A stretch of DNA of 64,000 bases from Xylocopa sonorina. Its lineage: Eukaryota > Arthropoda > Insecta > Hymenoptera > Apidae. Shown piece by piece: positions 1 to 10,739 of the stretch. The stretch is from assembly GCF_050948175.1 (NCBI RefSeq), contig NC_135199.1, positions 806,001-870,000 of the forward strand, given 5' to 3'. Position 1 is the stretch's first letter; each line of letters opens with the position of its first letter. The notes beneath the pieces are model-generated. The model made no database searches. It had not been told where the DNA came from and was given only the letters and a program-made list of their open reading frames with translations. The position numbers were made by a program, and so were the translations under genes.

Positions 1-1273
1 TTAGAATAAGGACACTACTCACCTATGTACATACACACCAACACACACCTAGATTTAAGTGAATATATGTATATATTTCATTCATGCACGGCTATGTTCC
101 GTGCACTCGCGCGCACACTCGACGCTCGCGGCTCACGCTTAACGCGGGCCGCGCCCCACTCCGAACGGCCGCCCCACCACGAGGGCCGAGCGGCCGCCCT
201 ACTCCGACCGTCCGCCCCACCGCGAGGGCCCAGCGACTCGCGCGCCGCGCGACCCGAGGAGGTCGCGGACGCGAGATCCGAGAGTCAGTTGCTAACTCAT
301 CTCCGAACCGAGGAGTTCTAATCCAGCATCCGAACGATGCACTTCCGATCCGAGCAATAGGCTCATTCGCAACGAGCAATTAGCTCTAATGCATTCGTCT
401 CTATCCATACTCCCATAGCGGAGTCCATTCGATACTTTATACTATTTCTAATTCTCATTGTAATCGCTAGTCAGTAACTTAGAACTTAGTCAAGTGTATT
501 TAGTATAGTGAAATCATAGAATATAGTTTATTTTTACCAGATTCAAAGTATCTTTATTCGAGTTCAAATACAATTCCTTAATTCTACTCCACGGGTACGC
601 TCGCGATTATTCTATTTCTATATCTCATCTGCGATAGTCTTGAGGCTCGACGACTAGAGCGAACCAGCGCTTAGTTGCTCCATCCTCACTTCTACCGTAT
701 ACAGAATATCTTGCGCCCAGGTTGATCCCGGTAAGCTAGAGCGAACCAATGCTTAGCCGCGCCGTACTCGACCGAAGTTCAAGTATTCTCGACGAGCCTT
801 GCACCTCCGACAAAGCGTACACGACGCGCGGGGAGGAGAGAGTTTATTCGTCGTCTCGCTCGGGAATACGTGGGTGATGCACCGGAATATTCAATTTCCT
901 GCGTTCGAGTCCTGGTTCCTGTGAAGGAGGTTTCCTTCGCCGCACGACCCGTACGAGTCGCCAATCGTCAGGGCCAAACGCCGATACCTGCCAGCCGGAG
1001 TCAACCCGCCTGGACGCTTATTCCCGTAGACGTACCTCCGTTCCAGCCGTACGCCGCCGCCATCCCGGTTGCGGATCCAAGGCGCTCCAGGTACCTGGAA
1101 AGAGAAATCAGACAGCGGAATCAAGCCTTCGCAAGGTAAGTTTAGTGTTAATTACCGTTTTATCGAGTCCGAAACGCCAACGAACCCGGTCCGGACGCAA
1201 TTCGCGTTATTTTCGGGAACGGTTACGACTTTGTGCCACCGTTGCGAGCGCAACCGCACCTCGGGACCTGACA
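1..1273 (+). mobile_element. Family-A gypsy LTR, left end cut by window edge
   Basis: This matches the solo LTR at 4350-5910 from its base 4638 onward, so about 288 bp of the 5' end lies outside the window. It ends in gacctgaca at 1273; other A copies end in gacgtgaca. It shares diagnostic variants with the 5' LTR at 9097-10657 (for example acttag and tttagtatag near 480-510, and taccag near 535) and not with the copies at 4350 and 16558. It contains the GC-rich block (about 100-290), the paired motif (654-674 and 736-756), the LTR ORF frame (792-1139, with ACG where other copies have ATG) and the splice donor at 1135/1136. Its right end abuts an inverted family-B fragment rather than satellite. 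Confidence 0.9.
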
Positions 1274-1908
1274 ATTGCTCGAGTCGGAGAGAACTCCTCG
1301 GTTCGGAGTCGAGACTAGATGTGTCTCGTTCGGAGGCGCGATTAGAAGTGTCTATCAGATCTCGCATCCGCGACCTCCTCGGGTCGCGCGGCGCGCGAGT
1401 CGCTGGGCCCTCGCGGTGGGGCGGACGGTTGGAGTAGGGCAGCCGCTCGGCCCTAGCGGTGGGGCGGCCGGTCGGAGTGGGGAGCGGCTCGCGTTGAGCG
1501 TGAGCCGCGAGCGTCGAGTGCGCGCGCGAGCGCATCGCAACTTATCTCTAGCGTAACGACTAGGCGGCGTATGTACATGTATGTATTTAAATCTAGATGT
1601 GTGTTGTGGTGTATGTACAGAAATGAGTAGTGTACTTATACTATGATCGCATATACGAGAAGAGGGTGTACGGGTGCGTGATCGCCGGTGACTCGATGCG
1701 GTACGTGGTGTGGTCCTCCTCGCCCTCGTAACGTGGGGTGAGATCTTCCCTGACGTGTGTCGAGTACCCTTCCTCTCTCTCGTATCGTCGTCTCTGAATA
1801 CTGGAGCGGCGTGTCGGCGGGTGGCCCGCGTACAGGGGCTCTGGATACGGATGCCGCTGGAGAAGAGGTTGACGTCGGAGGGTGGCAGGCGGTACGCCTG
1901 ACGTCACA
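1274..1908 (-). mobile_element. Inverted 5' portion of a family-B gypsy LTR
   Basis: This is the reverse complement of 27115-27749, the first 635 bp of the solo family-B LTR. It ends at the intact LTR terminus (gacgtcaca at 1900-1908) followed by satellite. Its other end stops abruptly at the 3' terminus of the family-A LTR. The U3 coding segment, whose translation ends in the ESPAITHPY motif, is retained on the minus strand. The simplest reading is a family-A LTR nested inside an older, inverted family-B LTR whose other half lies left of the window. Confidence 0.85.
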
Positions 1909-4349
1909 ATAGCACTTCGCTATGAATATTATATCTTATCATGAAACATAGAAATGAGATGCGATATGGCGATTTAAGAAGCATTAGAACTCTATTGCTT
2001 CGATACGTAGACATCTGCAAACGCTATTTCCTAGCAAGGAAGTGTCGCAATTACATTCTTTTGAAGTGAATACGAGGTATACATAACACTCCACAATGAA
2101 TACTATATATTATCATGTAACATGGTAATGAGTAGCGGTATCACGTTTCGAGAAGCATTAGAACTCTAATGCTACGATACGTAGACATCTGCAAACGCTA
2201 TTTCCTGGTAAGGAAGTGTCGCGTTTACATTCTCTTGAAGTATAAACGAGATATACATAACACTGCACAATGAATATTATATCTTATCATGAAACATAGA
2301 AATGAGATGCGATATGGCGATTTAGGAAGCATTAGAAGTCTATTGCTTCGATACGTAGACATCTGCAAACGCTATTTCCAAACAAGGAAGTGTCGCATTT
2401 ACATTCTTTTGAAGTGAATACGAGGTATTCATACCACTGCACTATGAATATTATATCTTATCATGAAACATAGTAATGAGTAGCGATATCGCGTTTTGAG
2501 GAGCATTAGACCTCAAATGCTACGATACGTAGACATCTGCAAACGCTATTTCCTTGCAAGGAAGTGTGGCGTTTACATTCATTTGAAGTGAATACGAGGT
2601 ATACGTAACACTCCACAATGAAAATTATATCTTATCATGAAACATAGAAATGAGATGCGAAATGACGATTTAAGAAGCATTAGATTTCTATTGCTTCGAT
2701 ACGTAGACATCTGCAAGCGCTATTTCCTAGGAAGGAAGTGTCGCATGTACATTCAATTGAAGTGTATGCGAGGTATACATGGCACTTCGCTATGAATATT
2801 ATATCTTATCATGAAACATAGAAATGAGATGCGATATGGCGATTTAAGAAGCATTGGAACTCTATTGCTTCGATACGTAGACATCTGCAAACGCTATTTC
2901 CTAGCAAGGAAGTGTCGCATGTACATTCAATTGAAGTGTATGCGAGGTATACATGGCACCTCGCAATGAATATTATATCTTATCATGAAACATAGAAATG
3001 AGATGTAATATGGCCGTTTAAGAAGCATTAGAAATCTATTGCTTCGATACGTAGACATCTGCAAACGCTACTTCCTAGCAAGGAAGTGTCGCATTTACAT
3101 TCTTTTGAAAGGAATACGAGTTATACATGACACTTAGCAATGAATAATATATCTTATCATGAAACATAGAAATGAGATGCGATATGGCGATTTAAGAAGC
3201 ATTAGAACTATATTGCTTCGATACGTAGACATCTGCAAACGCTATTTCCTAGCAAGGAAGTGTCGCATGTACATTCAATTGAAGTGTATGCGAGGTATAC
3301 ATGGCACTTCGCTATGAATATTATATCTTATCATGAAACATAGAAGTGAGATGCGATATGGCGATTTAAGAGGCATTATAACTCTATTGCTTCGATACGT
3401 AGACATCTGCAAACGCTATTTCCTAGGAAGGAAGTGTCGCATGTACATTCAATTGAAGTGTATGCGAGGTATACATGGCATTTCGCTATGAATATTATAT
3501 CTTATCATGAAACATAGAAATGAGATGCGATATGGCGATTTAAGAAGCATTAGAACTCTATTGCTTCGATACGTAGACATCTGCAAACGCTATTTCCTAG
3601 CAAGGAAGTGTCCCGTTTACATTCTTTTGAAAGGAATACGAGGTATACATGACACTTCGCAATGAGCATGACACTTAACAATGAATATTATATCTTATCA
3701 GGAAACGTAGATATGAAATGCGATATGACGGTTTAAAGAAGCATTAGGACTCTATTGCTTCGATACGTAGACATCTGCAAACGGTACTTCCTAGCAAGGA
3801 AGTGTCGCAATTACATTCTTTTGAGGTGAATACGAGGTACACATAACACTGCACAATGAATATTATATCTTATCATGAAACGCAGAAATGAGATGCGATA
3901 TGGCGATTTATGAAGCATTAGATGTCTATTTCTTCGATACGTAGACATCTGCAAACGCTATTTCCTAGGCAGGAAGTGTCGCATGTACATTCAATTAAAG
4001 TGTATGCGAAGTATACATGGCACTTCGCTATGAATATTATATCTTATCATGAAACGTAGAAATGAGATGCGATATGGCAATTTAAGAAGCATTAGAACTC
4101 TATTGCTTCGATACGTAGACATCTGCAAACGGTACTTCCTAGCAAGGAAGTGTCGCATTTACATTCTTTTGAAAGGAATACGAGGTATACATGACACTTC
4201 GCAATGAATATTATAACTTATCATGAAACGCAGAAATGAGATGCGATATGGCGATTTATGAAGCATTAGATGTCTATTTCTTCGATACGTAGACATCTGC
4301 AAACGCTATTTCCTATGAAGAAAGTGTCGCATTTACATTCATTTTAAGT
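1909..4349 (+). repeat. 174-bp satellite array, forward orientation
   Basis: About 14 tandem monomers. The shared core acatctgcaaacgctatttc recurs at 2011, 2185, 2359, 2533, 2707, 2881 and 3055, giving an exact 174-bp period. Each monomer carries the ttcctagcaaggaa dyad and the atgagatgcgatat block. Near 3649-3686 there is a short local duplication of the catgacactt motif. No gene is supported; the short open frames arise because 174 is divisible by 3. Confidence 0.95.
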
Positions 4350-5910
4350 TGTAACGTCAGGCGTACCGCCTGCCACCCTCCGGCGTCCAACTCATCATCC
4401 CCAGCATCCGTATCCGGAGCCCCTGCACACGGGCCACCCGCCGACTCGCCGTCCTTACAGAAGGAGACAAAGGTACGAGAGGGAAGAAGGATGCAGCATG
4501 CCGCGCCCACGCGCGATCTCCACACACGAGGAGGAGGACTTCACCCCGTATTACGAGGGCGAGGAGCTCTCCGACACATACTGGGTCGAATCCCCAGCGA
4601 TCACGAAGCCCTATACGTACTTCTCGTACATGTGGGATTAGAATAAGGACACTACTCACCTATGTACATACACACCAACACACACCTAGATTTAAGTGAA
4701 TATATGTATATATTTCATTCATGCACGGCTATGTTCCGTGCACTCGCGCGCACACTCGACGCTCGCGGCTCACGCTTAACGCGGGCCGCGCCCCACTCCG
4801 AACGGCCGCCCCACCACGAGGGCCGAGCGGCCGCCCTACTCCGACCGTCCGCCCCACCGCGAGGGCCCAGCGACTCGCGCGCCGCGCGACCCGAGGAGGT
4901 CGCGGACGCGAGATCCGAGAGTCAGTTGCTAACTCATCTCCGAACCGAGGAGTTCTAATCCAGCATCCGAACGATGCACTTCCGATCCGAGCAATAGGCT
5001 CATTCGCAACGAGCAATTAGCTCTAATGCATTCGTCTCTATCCATACTCCCATAGCGGAGTCCATTCGATACTTTATACTATTTCTAATTCTCATTGTAA
5101 TCGCTAGTCAGTAACTTAGAATTTAGTCAAGTGTATCTAGTATAGTGAAATCATAGAATATAGTTTATTTTTGCCAGATTCAAAGTATCTTTATTCGAGT
5201 TCAAATACAATTCCTTAATTCTAATCCACGGGTACGCTCGCGATTATTCTAATTCCATATCTCATCTACGATAGTCTTGAGGCTCGACGACTAGAGCGAA
5301 CCAGCGCTTAGTTGCTCCATCCTCACTTCTACCGTGTACAGAATATCTTGCGCCCAGGTCGATCCCGGTAAGCTAGAGCGAACCAACGCTTAGCCGTGCC
5401 GTATTCAACCGAAGTTCAAGTATTCTCGATGAGCCTTGCACCTCCGACAAAGCGTACACGACGCGCGGGGAGGAGAGAGTTTATTCGTCGTCTCGCTCGG
5501 GAATACGTGGGTGATGCACCAGAATATTCAATTTCCTACGTTCGAGTCCTGGTTCCTGTGAAGGAGGTTTCCTTCGCCGCACGACCCGTACGAGTCGCCA
5601 ATCGTCAGGGCCAAACGCCGATACCTGCCAGCCGGAGTCAACCCGCCTGGACGCTTATTCCCGTAGACGTACCTCCGTTCCAGCCGTACGCCGCCGCCAT
5701 CCCGGTTGCGGATCCAAGGCGCTCCAGGTACCTGGAAAGAGAAATCAGACAGCGGAATCAAGCCTTCGCAAGGTAAGTTTAGTGTTAATTACCGTTTTAT
5801 CGAGTCCGAAACGCCAACGAACCCGGTCCGGACGCAATTCGCGTTATTTTCGGGAACGGTTACGACTTTGTGCCACCGTTGCGAGCGCAACCGCACCTCG
5901 GGACGTGACA
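4350..5910 (+). mobile_element. Solo family-A gypsy LTR with 4-bp TSD
   Basis: 1561 bp, starting tgtaacgtc and ending gacgtgaca (near-perfect terminal inverted repeats). It is flanked by aagt at 4346-4349 and aagt at 5911-5914, and the satellite continues in phase on both sides, so this is a clean insertion reduced to a solo LTR. U3 (4350-4641) carries the Pol C-terminal reading frame, with its stop at 4639-4641. A TATA-like tract is followed by a GC-rich block with a 43-bp tandem duplication, the paired agagcgaacca motif, the LTR ORF (5429-5776) and a splice donor at 5772/5773. Its variants group it with the 3' LTR at 16558. Confidence 0.95.
5429..5776 (+). CDS. LTR-encoded small basic protein (115 aa), family A
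   Basis: This ORF lies in the 3' third of the solo LTR and starts at an ATG. Residues 8-15 are KRTRRAGR, followed by an Arg-rich helix-like segment ending REYVG (24-28). A variable middle leads to a conserved C-terminal half with QPAWTLIPV (71-79), PYAA (86-89), IPVADPRR (91-98) and RYLE (100-103). The TAA stop is part of AG|GTAAGT, a consensus splice donor. Families B and D encode recognisable versions in the same LTR position, with many synonymous differences, which suggests selection on the protein. I do not recognise the family. The basic N-terminus would suit nucleic-acid binding, but that is inference. This copy sits in a solo LTR, so whether it is expressed is unknown. Confidence 0.5.
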   Translation: MSLAPPTKRTRRAGRREFIRRLAREYVGDAPEYSISYVRVLVPVKEVSFAARPVRVANRQGQTPIPASRSQPAWTLIPVDVPPFQPYAAAIPVADPRRSRYLEREIRQRNQAFAR

Positions 5911-8900
5911 AAGTGTATGCGAGGTATACATGACACTGCACAATGAATATTATATATTATCATGAAACATGGTAGTGAGTAGGGATATCGCGTTTTGAGA
6001 AGCATTAGAACTCTGATGCTACGATACGTAGACATCTGCAAACGCTATTTCTTGGCAAGGAAGTGTCACGTTTACATTCTTTTGAAGTGAATACGAGGTA
6101 TACATAACACTCCACAATGAATATTATATCTTATCATGAAACATAGGAACGAGATGCGATATGGCGATTTATGAAGCATTAGATGTCTATTTCTTCGATA
6201 CGTAGACATCTGCAAACGCTATTTCCTAACAAGGAAGTGTCGCATGTACATTCTTTTGAAGTGAATACCAGGTATTCATAACACTGCACAATGAATATTA
6301 TATCTTATCATGAAACGTAGAAATGAGATGCGATATCGCGATTTAAGAAACTTTAGAACTCTATTGCGTCGATACGTAGATATCTGCGAACACTATTTCC
6401 TAGCAAGGAACTGTCGCATTCACATTTATTTGAAGTGTATGCGAGGTACACATGACGCTTCGCAATGTATATTATATCTTATCATGAAACATAGAAATGA
6501 GATGCGGTATGGCGATTTATGAAGCATTAGATGTCTATCGGTTCGATACGTAGACATCTGCAAACGCTACGTCCTAGCAGGGAAGTGTCGCATTTACATT
6601 CATTTTAAGTGTATGCGAGGTATACATGACACTTCACAATGAATATTATATATTATCATGAAACAAAGAAATGAGAAGCCATATCGCGTTTTGAGAAGCA
6701 TTAGAACCCTAATGCCACGAAACGTAGACATCTGCAAATTCTATTTCCTAGCAAGGAAGTGTCGCATTTACATTCTTTTGAAGTGAATACGAGGTATTCA
6801 TAACACTGCACAATGAATATTACATCTTATCATGAAACGTAGAAATGAGATGCGATATCGCCATTTAAGAAGCTTTAGAACTTTATTGCTTTGATTCGTC
6901 GATATCTGCAAACACTATTTCCTAGCAAGGAAGTGTCGCATTTACATTCATTTGAAGTGTATGCGAGGTATACATGACACTTCGCAATGAATATTATATA
7001 TTATCGTGAAACATAGATATGAGATGCGATATCGCGAATTAGCAAGCTTTAGAAATCTATTGCTTCGATACGCAGACATGTGCAAACGCTATTTCCTAGC
7101 AAGGAAGTGTCGCATTTACATTCTTTTGAAGTGAATACGCGGTGTACGTGACACTTCGTTGTGACTATTATATCTTATCATAAAACATAGAAATGAGATG
7201 CGATATGGCGATTTATGAAGCATTAGATGTCTATTTCTTCGATACGTAGACATATGCAAACGCTATTTCTTGGCAAGGAAGTGTCACGTTTACATTCTTT
7301 TGAAGTGAATACGAGGTATACATAACACTCCACAATGAATATTATATCTTATCATGAAACATAGGAACGAGATGCGATATGGCGATTTATGAAGCATTAG
7401 ATGTCTATTTCTTCGATACGTAGACATCTGCAAACGCTATTTCCTAACAAGGAAGTGTCGCATGTACATTCTTTTGAAGTGAATACCAGGTATTCATAAC
7501 ACTGCACAATGAATATTATATCTTATCATGAAACGTAGAAATGAGATGCGATATCGCGATTTAAGAAACTTTAGAACTCTATTGCGTCGATACGTAGATA
7601 TCTGCGAACACTATTTCCTAGCAAGGAAGTGTTGCATTTACATTCTTTTGAAAGGAATACGAGGTATACATAACACTTCGCAATGAATACTATATCTTAT
7701 CATGAAACGTGGATATGAGATGCGATACGACGATTTTAGGAGCATTAGAAAACTATTGCTTCGATACGTAGACATCTGCAAACGCGATTTCCAAGCAAGG
7801 AAGTGTCGCATTTACATTCTTTTGAAGTGAATACGAGGTATACATAACACTCCACAATGAATATTATATATTATAATGAAAGATGGTAATGAGTTGCGAC
7901 ATCACGTTTTGAGAAGCATTAGAACCCTTATGGTACGATAGGTAGACATCTGCAAACGCTATTGCCTGGCAACGAAGTGTCGCGTTTACATTTTTTTGAA
8001 GTGAATAGGAGGTATACATAACACTCCACAATGAATATTATATCTTATCATGAAACATAGGAATGAGATGTAATATGGCAATTTAAGAAGCATTACAACT
8101 CTATTTCTTCGATACGTAGACATCTGCAAACGATACCTCCTAGCAAGGAAGTGTCGCATTTACATCCTTTTGAAAGGAATACGAAGTATACATGACACAT
8201 CGCAATGAATATTATATCTTATCATGAAGCATAGAAGTGAGATGCGATATGGCGATTTAAGAAGCATTAGAAATCTATTGGTTCGATACGTAGACATCTG
8301 CAAACGCTACTTTCTAGCAAGGAAGTGTCGCACTTACATTCTTTTGAATTGAATACGAGGTGCACATGACACTTCGCAATGAATATTATATCTTATCACG
8401 AAACATAGTAATGTGATGCGATATGACGATTTAAGATGCATTAGAACTCTATTGCTTCGATACGTAGACATCTGCAAACGCTATTTCCTAGCAAGGAAGT
8501 GTCGCATTTACGTTCAATTGAAAGGAATACGAGGTATACATGACACTTCGCAGTGAATACTATATCTTATCGTGAAACGTAGATATTAGATGCGATATGA
8601 CGATTTAAGAAGCATTAGAAAACTATTTCTTCGATACGTAGACATCTGCAAACGCTATTTCCTAGCAAGGAAGAGTCGCATTTACATTCTTTTGAAAGGA
8701 ATACGAGGTACACATGACACTTCCTAGTGAATACTATATCTTATCGTGAAACGTAGATATGAGATGCGATATGACGATTTAAGAAGCATTAGAAAACTAT
8801 TGCTTCGATACGTAGACATCTGCAAACGCTATTTCCTAGCAAGGAAGTGTCGCATTTACATTCATTTGAAGTGTATGCGATGTATAGGTGACACATCGCA

Positions 8901-9096
8901 GTGAATATTATATATTATCATGAATCATAGAAATGAGAAGCGATATGGCGATTTAAGAAGCATTAGATCCCAATTGCTTCGATACGTAGACATCTGCAAA
9001 CGCTATTTCCTAGCGAGGAAGTGTCGCATTTACATTCTTTTGAAGTGAATACTAGGTATACATATCACTTCGCAATGAATATTATGTCTTATCATG
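5911..9096 (+). repeat. 174-bp satellite array, forward orientation
   Basis: About 18 monomers in the same orientation as 1909-4349. It contains an internal higher-order duplication: about 370 bp from 6043 recurs at 7261, an offset of 1218 bp (7 x 174). The array stops abruptly at the 5' LTR of the full-length element with flank catg. No gene is seen. Confidence 0.95.
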
Positions 9097-9444
9097 TGTA
9101 ACGTCAGGCGTACCGCCTGCCACCCTCCGGCGTCCAACTCATCATCCCCGGCATCCGTATCCGGAGCCCCTGCACACGGGCCACCCGCCGACTCGCCGTC
9201 CTTACAGAAGGAGACAAAGGTACGAGAGGGAAGAAGGATGCAGCATGCCGCGCCCACGCGCGATCTCCACACACGAGGAGGAGGACTTCACCCCGTATTA
9301 CGAGGGCGAGGAGCTCTCCGACACATACTGGGTCGAATCCCCAGCGATCACGAAGCCCTATACGTACTTCTCGTACATGTGGGATTAGAATAAGGACACT
9401 ACTCACCTATGTACATACACACCAACACACACCTAGATTTAAGT

Positions 9445-9463
9445 GAATATATGTATATATTTC
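9445..9463 (+). promoter_or_regulatory. TATA-like tract in the 5' LTR
   Basis: The AT-only stretch atatatgtatatattt lies just 3' of the Pol-tail stop codon and of a tgtacatacac/aacacacac block that is also present in families B and D. It sits just upstream of the GC-rich segment and is the only obvious core-promoter candidate in the LTR. The start site cannot be fixed from sequence alone, so the U3/R boundary is inferred. Confidence 0.3.
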
Positions 9464-10037
9464 ATTCATGCACGGCTATGTTCCGTGCACTCGCGCGCAC
9501 ACTCGACGCTCGCGGCTCACGCTTAACGCGGGCCGCGCCCCACTCCGAACGGCCGCCCCACCACGAGGGCCGAGCGGCCGCCCTACTCCGACCGTCCGCC
9601 CCACCGCGAGGGCCCAGCGACTCGCGCGCCGCGCGACCCGAGGAGGTCGCGGACGCGAGATCCGAGAGTCAGTTGCTAACTCATCTCCGAACCGAGGAGT
9701 TCTAATCCAGCATCCGAACGATGCACTTCCGATCCGAGCAATAGGCTCATTCGCAACGAGCAATTAGCTCTAATGCATTCGTCTCTATCCATACTCCCAT
9801 AGCGGAGTCCATTCGATACTTTATACTATTTCTAATTCTCATTGTAATCGCTAGTCAGTAACTTAGAACTTAGTCAAGTGTATTTAGTATAGTGAAATCA
9901 TAGAATATAGTTTATTTTTACCAGATTCAAAGTATCTTTATTCGAGTTCAAATACAATTCCTTAATTCTACTCCACGGGTACGCTCGCGATTATTCTATT
10001 TCTATATCTCATCTGCGATAGTCTTGAGGCTCGACGA

Positions 10038-10140
10038 CTAGAGCGAACCAGCGCTTAGTTGCTCCATCCTCACTTCTACCGTATACAGAATATCTTGCGC
10101 CCAGGTTGATCCCGGTAAGCTAAAGCGAACCAACGCTTAG
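10038..10140 (+). promoter_or_regulatory. Paired conserved LTR motif (two copies 82 bp apart)
   Basis: Two copies of a roughly 20-base motif with core gcgaaccaRcgcttag start at 10038 and 10120. They recur at the same place in each family-A copy (for example 654 and 736), in family B (28041 and 28122) and, more diverged and inverted, in family D (near 56018 and 56103). The arms cta/agcg and cgct/tag give partial dyad symmetry. The region between the copies also holds a conserved tcttgcgcccaggt block. A protein-binding or RNA structural role is inference. Confidence 0.5.
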
Positions 10141-10175
10141 CCGCGCCGTACTCGACCGAAGTTCAAGTATTCTCG

Positions 10176-10523
10176 ACGAGCCTTGCACCTCCGACAAAGC
10201 GTACACGACGCGCGGGGAGGAGAGAGTTTATTCGTCGTCTCGCTCGGGAATACGTGGGTGATGCACCGGAATATTCAATTTCCTGCGTTCGAGTCCTGGT
10301 TCCTGTGAAGGAGGTTTCCTTCGCCGCACGACCCGTACGAGTCGCCAATCGTCAGGGCCAAACGCCGATACCTGCCAGCCGGAGTCAACCCGCCTGGACG
10401 CTTATTCCCGTAGACGTACCTCCGTTCCAGCCGTACGCCGCCGCCATCCCGGTTGCGGATCCAAGGCGCTCCAGGTACCTGGAAGGAGAAATCAGACAGC
10501 GGAATCAAGCCTTCGCAAGGTAA
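10176..10523 (+). pseudogene. LTR small-protein ORF lacking its ATG (5' LTR)
   Basis: This frame equals the 115-codon ORF at 5429-5776, but the start codon is ACG at 10176. The rest is open, includes the KRTRRAGR and DPRR motifs, and ends with TAA inside the splice donor. One difference near the end changes LEREI to LEGEI. The same ACG is found at 792 and in the inverted copy (30093 to 30091), so start loss marks one sublineage. Initiation at ACG is possible but unproven. Confidence 0.5.
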
Positions 10524-10525
10524 GT
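10516..10525 (+). promoter_or_regulatory. Consensus splice donor in the LTR
   Basis: AAG|GTAAGT, with the exon end at 10519. The same donor, in the same place after the LTR ORF, is found at 1135/1136, 5772/5773, 18007/18008 and 28521/28522. On the minus strand it is at 29750/29749, 54522/54521 and 55636/55635. All seven complete or partial LTRs that cover the site keep it, across four diverged families. In the 5' LTR it would define the first exon of a spliced transcript; the acceptor is not identified. Confidence 0.55.
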
Positions 10526-10670
10526 TTAGTGTTAATTACCGTTTTATCGAGTCCGAAACGCCAACGAACCCGGTCCGGACGCAATTCGCGTTATTTTCGG
10601 GAACGGTTACGACTTTGTGCCACCGTTGCGAGCGCAACCGCACCTCGGGACGTGACACGAAAGTTATTTT

Positions 10671-10688
10671 TGGTGACAGCGGTGGGAT
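10671..10688 (+). other. Primer binding site
   Basis: tggtgacagcggtgggat starts with the TGG expected opposite a tRNA CCA end. It resembles the tRNA-Ser-type PBS of insect gypsy-clade elements. It lies 13 nt after the LTR end, a wider gap than usual. The tRNA assignment is tentative. Confidence 0.6.
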
Positions 10689-10739
10689 AGCCACGCGTTT
10701 CCTCCGGAAATTCCGCCGAAAGGAACCGCGAAACTAGAT

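Larger units (their letters stand above)
9097..10657 (+). repeat. 5' LTR (family A)
   Basis: 1561 bp, tgtaacgtc to gacgtgaca. At the diagnostic positions checked it matches the copy at 1-1273 and differs from the 3' LTR of the same element. It contains the U3 tail-coding region, a TATA-like tract at 9445-9463, a GC-rich block, the paired motif at 10038-10058 and 10120-10140, the LTR ORF frame at 10176-10523 and a splice donor at 10519/10520. Confidence 0.95.

Noticed and set aside
84..383. Overlapping open frames on both strands in the GC-rich part of each LTR
   Set aside because: High GC makes stops rare in all frames; the translations are Arg/Pro/Ala-rich and not conserved between families at protein level as the 3' LTR ORF is.
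1909..4349. CENP-B box in the satellite monomer
   Set aside because: The ttcgatacgtagacat segment lacks the required A and CGGG positions of the CENP-B box.
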